From: Burkholderiales bacterium
Lineage (GTDB): Bacteria > Pseudomonadota > Gammaproteobacteria > Burkholderiales > JAEUOS01
Assembly (NCBI GenBank): GCA_947456845.1
Contig: CANGUJ010000008.1
Span: forward strand, 1-26,585
Reading direction: 5' to 3'
Length of the DNA stretch: 26,585 nucleotides
A model generated the notes under the pieces. That model made no database searches and had not been told where the DNA came from. It saw only the letters and a program-made list of their open reading frames with translations. A program made the position numbers and the translations under genes. Below, piece by piece: positions 24,635 through 26,585 of this stretch. Numbering within the stretch: the first letter of the stretch is position 1; every line of letters begins with the position of its first letter.

Positions 24635-25426
24635 ATGCCCCTGAACCAGCCGATCCGCGCTTGGCGCGATCGCCGCGTCTGGATCGTCGGCGCATCCACC
24701 GGCATCGGCGCCGCGCTGGCCGAGCGCTGGGGCACGGCGGGCGCGCGCCTCGCACTGTCTGCACGCAGCGGCGACAAGCTCGCGGCGCTCGCGCAAGGTA
24801 TCAACGCGGCCGGCGGCGCAGCGATGGTGCTGCCCCTGGACGTGCGCAGCCCGGATGCGTTGCAGGTCGCGCATGCGGCCATCGTGGAGCGTTGGGGCGG
24901 CATCGACCTGGTCGTCCTCAACGCGGGCACCTACGCGCCGATGCGCGCCGACGCCTTCGACCTGGGCTCGATGAACGAACACTTCGCGGTCAATTACCAG
25001 GGCGTGGTCAATGCGCTCGCCGCGGTCATTCCCGGCTTGCTGCTGCGTGCCGCACAGCAACCGGCAATCGCGATCGTCTCATCGGTGGCCGGCTATCGCG
25101 GGTTGCCGGAAGCCCTCGCCTATGGTCCTTCGAAGGCGGCTCTCATCAATCTGGCCGAGACGCTTTACCTCGACCTGTCGAAAAAAGGCATCGGCGTGTT
25201 CCTGATCGATCCGGGATTCGTCGACACCCCGCTCACCAGCCAGAACAAGTTCAAGATGCCGGCACTGATCAGCGCGCAGGAGGCCGCCCGGCAGATCGAA
25301 CTGGGCATGGCGCTGGGCGAGTTCGAGATCCACTTTCCCAAGCGCTTCACGCGGGTGATGCGGATGCTGCGCCTGCTGCCCTACGGCGCCTATTTCCGCC
25401 TGGTGCGCAGGATGACCGGACTGTGA
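24635..25426 (+). CDS. Short-chain dehydrogenase/reductase
   Basis: This 263-residue Rossmann-fold oxidoreductase has the cofactor motif VWIVGASTGIGAALAERWG at about 15-33. LNAGTYAP is the structural Asn motif, Ser149/150 lie in IVSSVAGYRG, and Tyr163 and Lys167 in AYGPSKAALI. DPGFVDTPLTSQ closes the active site. The C-terminal FEIHFPKRFTRVMRMLRLLP is basic and hydrophobic and may contact membranes. That fits a lipid substrate or the reduction of a toxic lipid aldehyde. SDR genes are regular members of this cluster type (from memory, RSP1087 in R. sphaeroides). The exact substrate is unknown. Confidence 0.9.
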   Translation: MPLNQPIRAWRDRRVWIVGASTGIGAALAERWGTAGARLALSARSGDKLAALAQGINAAGGAAMVLPLDVRSPDALQVAHAAIVERWGGIDLVVLNAGTYAPMRADAFDLGSMNEHFAVNYQGVVNALAAVIPGLLLRAAQQPAIAIVSSVAGYRGLPEALAYGPSKAALINLAETLYLDLSKKGIGVFLIDPGFVDTPLTSQNKFKMPALISAQEAARQIELGMALGEFEIHFPKRFTRVMRMLRLLPYGAYFRLVRRMTGL

Positions 25427-25435
25427 GGAACAGCC

Positions 25436-25891
25436 ATGACGGCAGGCAATGAGGATGTCGTGACCCGCTCGGCCGAGCTGGCCCGCTTGGTCGAATTCTT
25501 CGAAAGCATCGACGCCGCGGCCGCGGCGCGCATCGATGCTCTCTATATGCCGGATGCGTATTTCAAGGATCCGTTCAACGAAATCACCGGCACGGCGGAG
25601 ATCCGGCGCATCTTCGAGCACATGTTCGTGCAGGTCGCCGAACCGCGCTTCATCGTCACCATGGCGCTACAAAGCGGGAGCGAGGCATTCCTTGCGTGGG
25701 ACTTCCGATTCCGCATGCGCCGGTTCGATACGCGCACGGTGCAGCTCATCCGCGGGGCCACCCACGTGCGCTTCGCCGCGGACGGACGCGTGGCCTGGCA
25801 CCGCGACTACTGGGATGCGGCCGAGGAACTGTACGAGAAACTGCCCCTGCTCGGAACCCTGATGCGCTGGCTCAAGCGCCAGGCGGGCTGA
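25436..25891 (+). CDS. NTF2-like / SnoaL-like protein
   Basis: This 151-residue alpha+beta-barrel protein has ELARLVEFFESIDAAAAARI, LYMPDAYFKDPFNEITG and IRRIFEHMFVQVAEPRF, then RDYWDAAEELYEKLPLLG. These are typical of the SnoaL/NTF2-like group, with Asp and His positions lining a pocket. Members act as isomerases, cyclases or ligand-binding proteins. It starts 9 bases after the SDR stop and is probably the last gene of the folE2 arm. A role in ring formation or binding of the modified acyl chain is possible but only an inference. Confidence 0.82.
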   Translation: MTAGNEDVVTRSAELARLVEFFESIDAAAAARIDALYMPDAYFKDPFNEITGTAEIRRIFEHMFVQVAEPRFIVTMALQSGSEAFLAWDFRFRMRRFDTRTVQLIRGATHVRFAADGRVAWHRDYWDAAEELYEKLPLLGTLMRWLKRQAG

Positions 25892-25915
25892 TCGCCACGG
25901 GCCCGACGGGGGCGG

Positions 25916-26521
25916 CTATTTCTTGGCGTCCGCTGCCCGCGGCGCCACCGGCACATACTCGAGCACCTTGACCACCTGCTTGACGCCACTGGTCCTCGAG
26001 GCGACCGTGGCGGCGCGATCGCCTTCCTCGCGGGTGACCAGACCCATTAAGTAGACCACGCTAGCTTCGGTAACGACCTTGAAGGCATTAGCCTGCACCT
26101 TGGGGTCGTCGACGAAATTGCCCTTAACCTTGCTGGTGATGATGGCATCGTTGGTGCGAGCGGTCAGCGAGGAAGCGCCGCCGATCTGCAATTCGTTGAC
26201 CACGACTGCGACATTCTCGATACCGCCAACCACGCGCTCGACCTCGGCGCGCGCCTTTTCGTCAGGCACCTCGCCGGTCAGCAGCACGCGACGGTTGAAG
26301 CTGGTGACGTTGACATGGACCTTGTCGCCGAAACGCTCCGAGATACGCGTCTCCGCCTTGGCAAAGATGGTCTTGTCCTCCGCCTGCGCGGCAAGCGTGC
26401 GGCGATCATCGATCGCCAGCACACCGGCGGCGATGCCGCCGGCGACGACAGGGAAACAGCCCTGCAAGGCGGGCAGCAGCACGAGGACAGCGGCCAGGGA
26501 AAGCAGTCGGCGACGATTCAT
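25916..26521 (-). CDS. dolP: BON-domain outer-membrane lipoprotein (DolP/YraP-like)
   Basis: This 201-residue lipoprotein has the lipobox LLPALQGC (Cys22) and two BON domains at about 50-115 (KAETRISERFGDKVHVNV) and 125-195 (TSKVKGNFVDDPKVQANAF). DolP supports outer membrane integrity and the BAM complex; one BON domain binds anionic phospholipid. The start at 26521 has GGAGAA upstream. It overlaps by four bases the stop of a SIS-domain gene, the same diaA-dolP order as in E. coli. It faces the NTF2-like gene 24 bases away and is not part of the light-type cluster. Confidence 0.9.
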   Translation of the reverse strand: MNRRRLLSLAAVLVLLPALQGCFPVVAGGIAAGVLAIDDRRTLAAQAEDKTIFAKAETRISERFGDKVHVNVTSFNRRVLLTGEVPDEKARAEVERVVGGIENVAVVVNELQIGGASSLTARTNDAIITSKVKGNFVDDPKVQANAFKVVTEASVVYLMGLVTREEGDRAATVASRTSGVKQVVKVLEYVPVAPRAADAKK

Positions 26522-26585
26522 GGAAGTTCTCCGAACATTAGCGTATCGATGCCGTCGCACAGGCAATGCAGCGCCAGCAAATGCA
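26518..26585 (-). CDS. SIS-domain (DiaA/GmhA-like) protein, C-terminal tip
   Basis: The minus strand reads HLLALHCLCDGIDTLMFG followed by Glu-Leu-Pro and a TGA at 26520-26518, only 22 codons within the window. This matches the C-terminal helix of DiaA/phosphoheptose isomerase proteins, whose ending typically contains HCLCDxID. DiaA promotes DnaA assembly at the origin; GmhA isomerases make heptose precursors. The short fragment cannot tell them apart. The stop overlaps the dolP start (ATGA), which strongly supports one operon. Confidence 0.75.
   Translation of the reverse strand, partial: HLLALHCLCDGIDTLMFGELP

Noticed and set aside
14017..25891. Genomic island or mobile element carrying the light-type cluster
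   Set aside because: No integrase, transposase, tRNA attachment repeat or clear change in base composition at either edge; the block reads like its neighbours.

Overview
The window is GC-rich chromosomal DNA with tightly packed genes. It suggests a Gram-negative betaproteobacterium (Burkholderiales or Rhodocyclales; I cannot decide which from the sequence alone). Grounds for this are the thiS-thiG-trmB order, type III pantothenate kinase followed by a SPOR protein, a stand-alone RfaE2-type heptose adenylyltransferase, a SIS-domain gene overlapping a DolP-like BON lipoprotein gene, and overall codon style. I see no insertion sequence, phage gene, CRISPR array or rRNA.

Left part (1-13.9 kb), mostly housekeeping: the 5' part of an acyl-CoA dehydrogenase gene (-), tRNA-Gly(CCC) (-) with a terminator, thiS-thiG-trmB and an LprI-like exported protein (+), uppP and maeB (-), then a + strand run of a class I aminotransferase and two tandem, diverged M81/MlrC metallohydrolases. 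coaX and a SPOR protein follow (+), facing a GST-rfaE2 pair (-).

Right part (14.0-25.9 kb), the interesting block: two divergent arms around a 299-bp regulatory region (17685-17983). The leftward arm encodes a MerR-type regulator with a cobalamin-binding C-terminus of the CarH/LitR photoreceptor class, a tiny DUF2256 zinc-finger protein, an Fe-S (6-4) photolyase/cryptochrome of the PhrB class, and a di-iron acyl-ACP-desaturase-like protein. The rightward arm encodes FolE2, an FAD amine-oxidase-like enzyme, DUF1365, a cyclopropane-synthase-like methyltransferase with altered catalytic residues, a chalcone-isomerase-like exported protein, a GPH-type MFS transporter, a DUF3833 lipoprotein, an SDR and an NTF2-like protein. 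The regulatory region holds back-to-back promoters whose -10 boxes overlap, flanked by two inverted copies of a 12-mer (TTGTCCAWGWCA) that are good candidates for the regulator's operators.

My reading is a B12-light-controlled photo-oxidative stress regulon. It would combine DNA photorepair, pterin supply for the repair chromophores, and in-membrane remodelling of unsaturated phospholipid acyl chains, probably along the methylated/furan fatty acid route known from Rhodobacter sphaeroides. There the related genes sit beside rpoE-chrR, the singlet-oxygen system; here a LitR/CarH-type regulator takes that place. The window closes with a DolP-like lipoprotein gene and the 3' tip of a SIS-domain gene (-).
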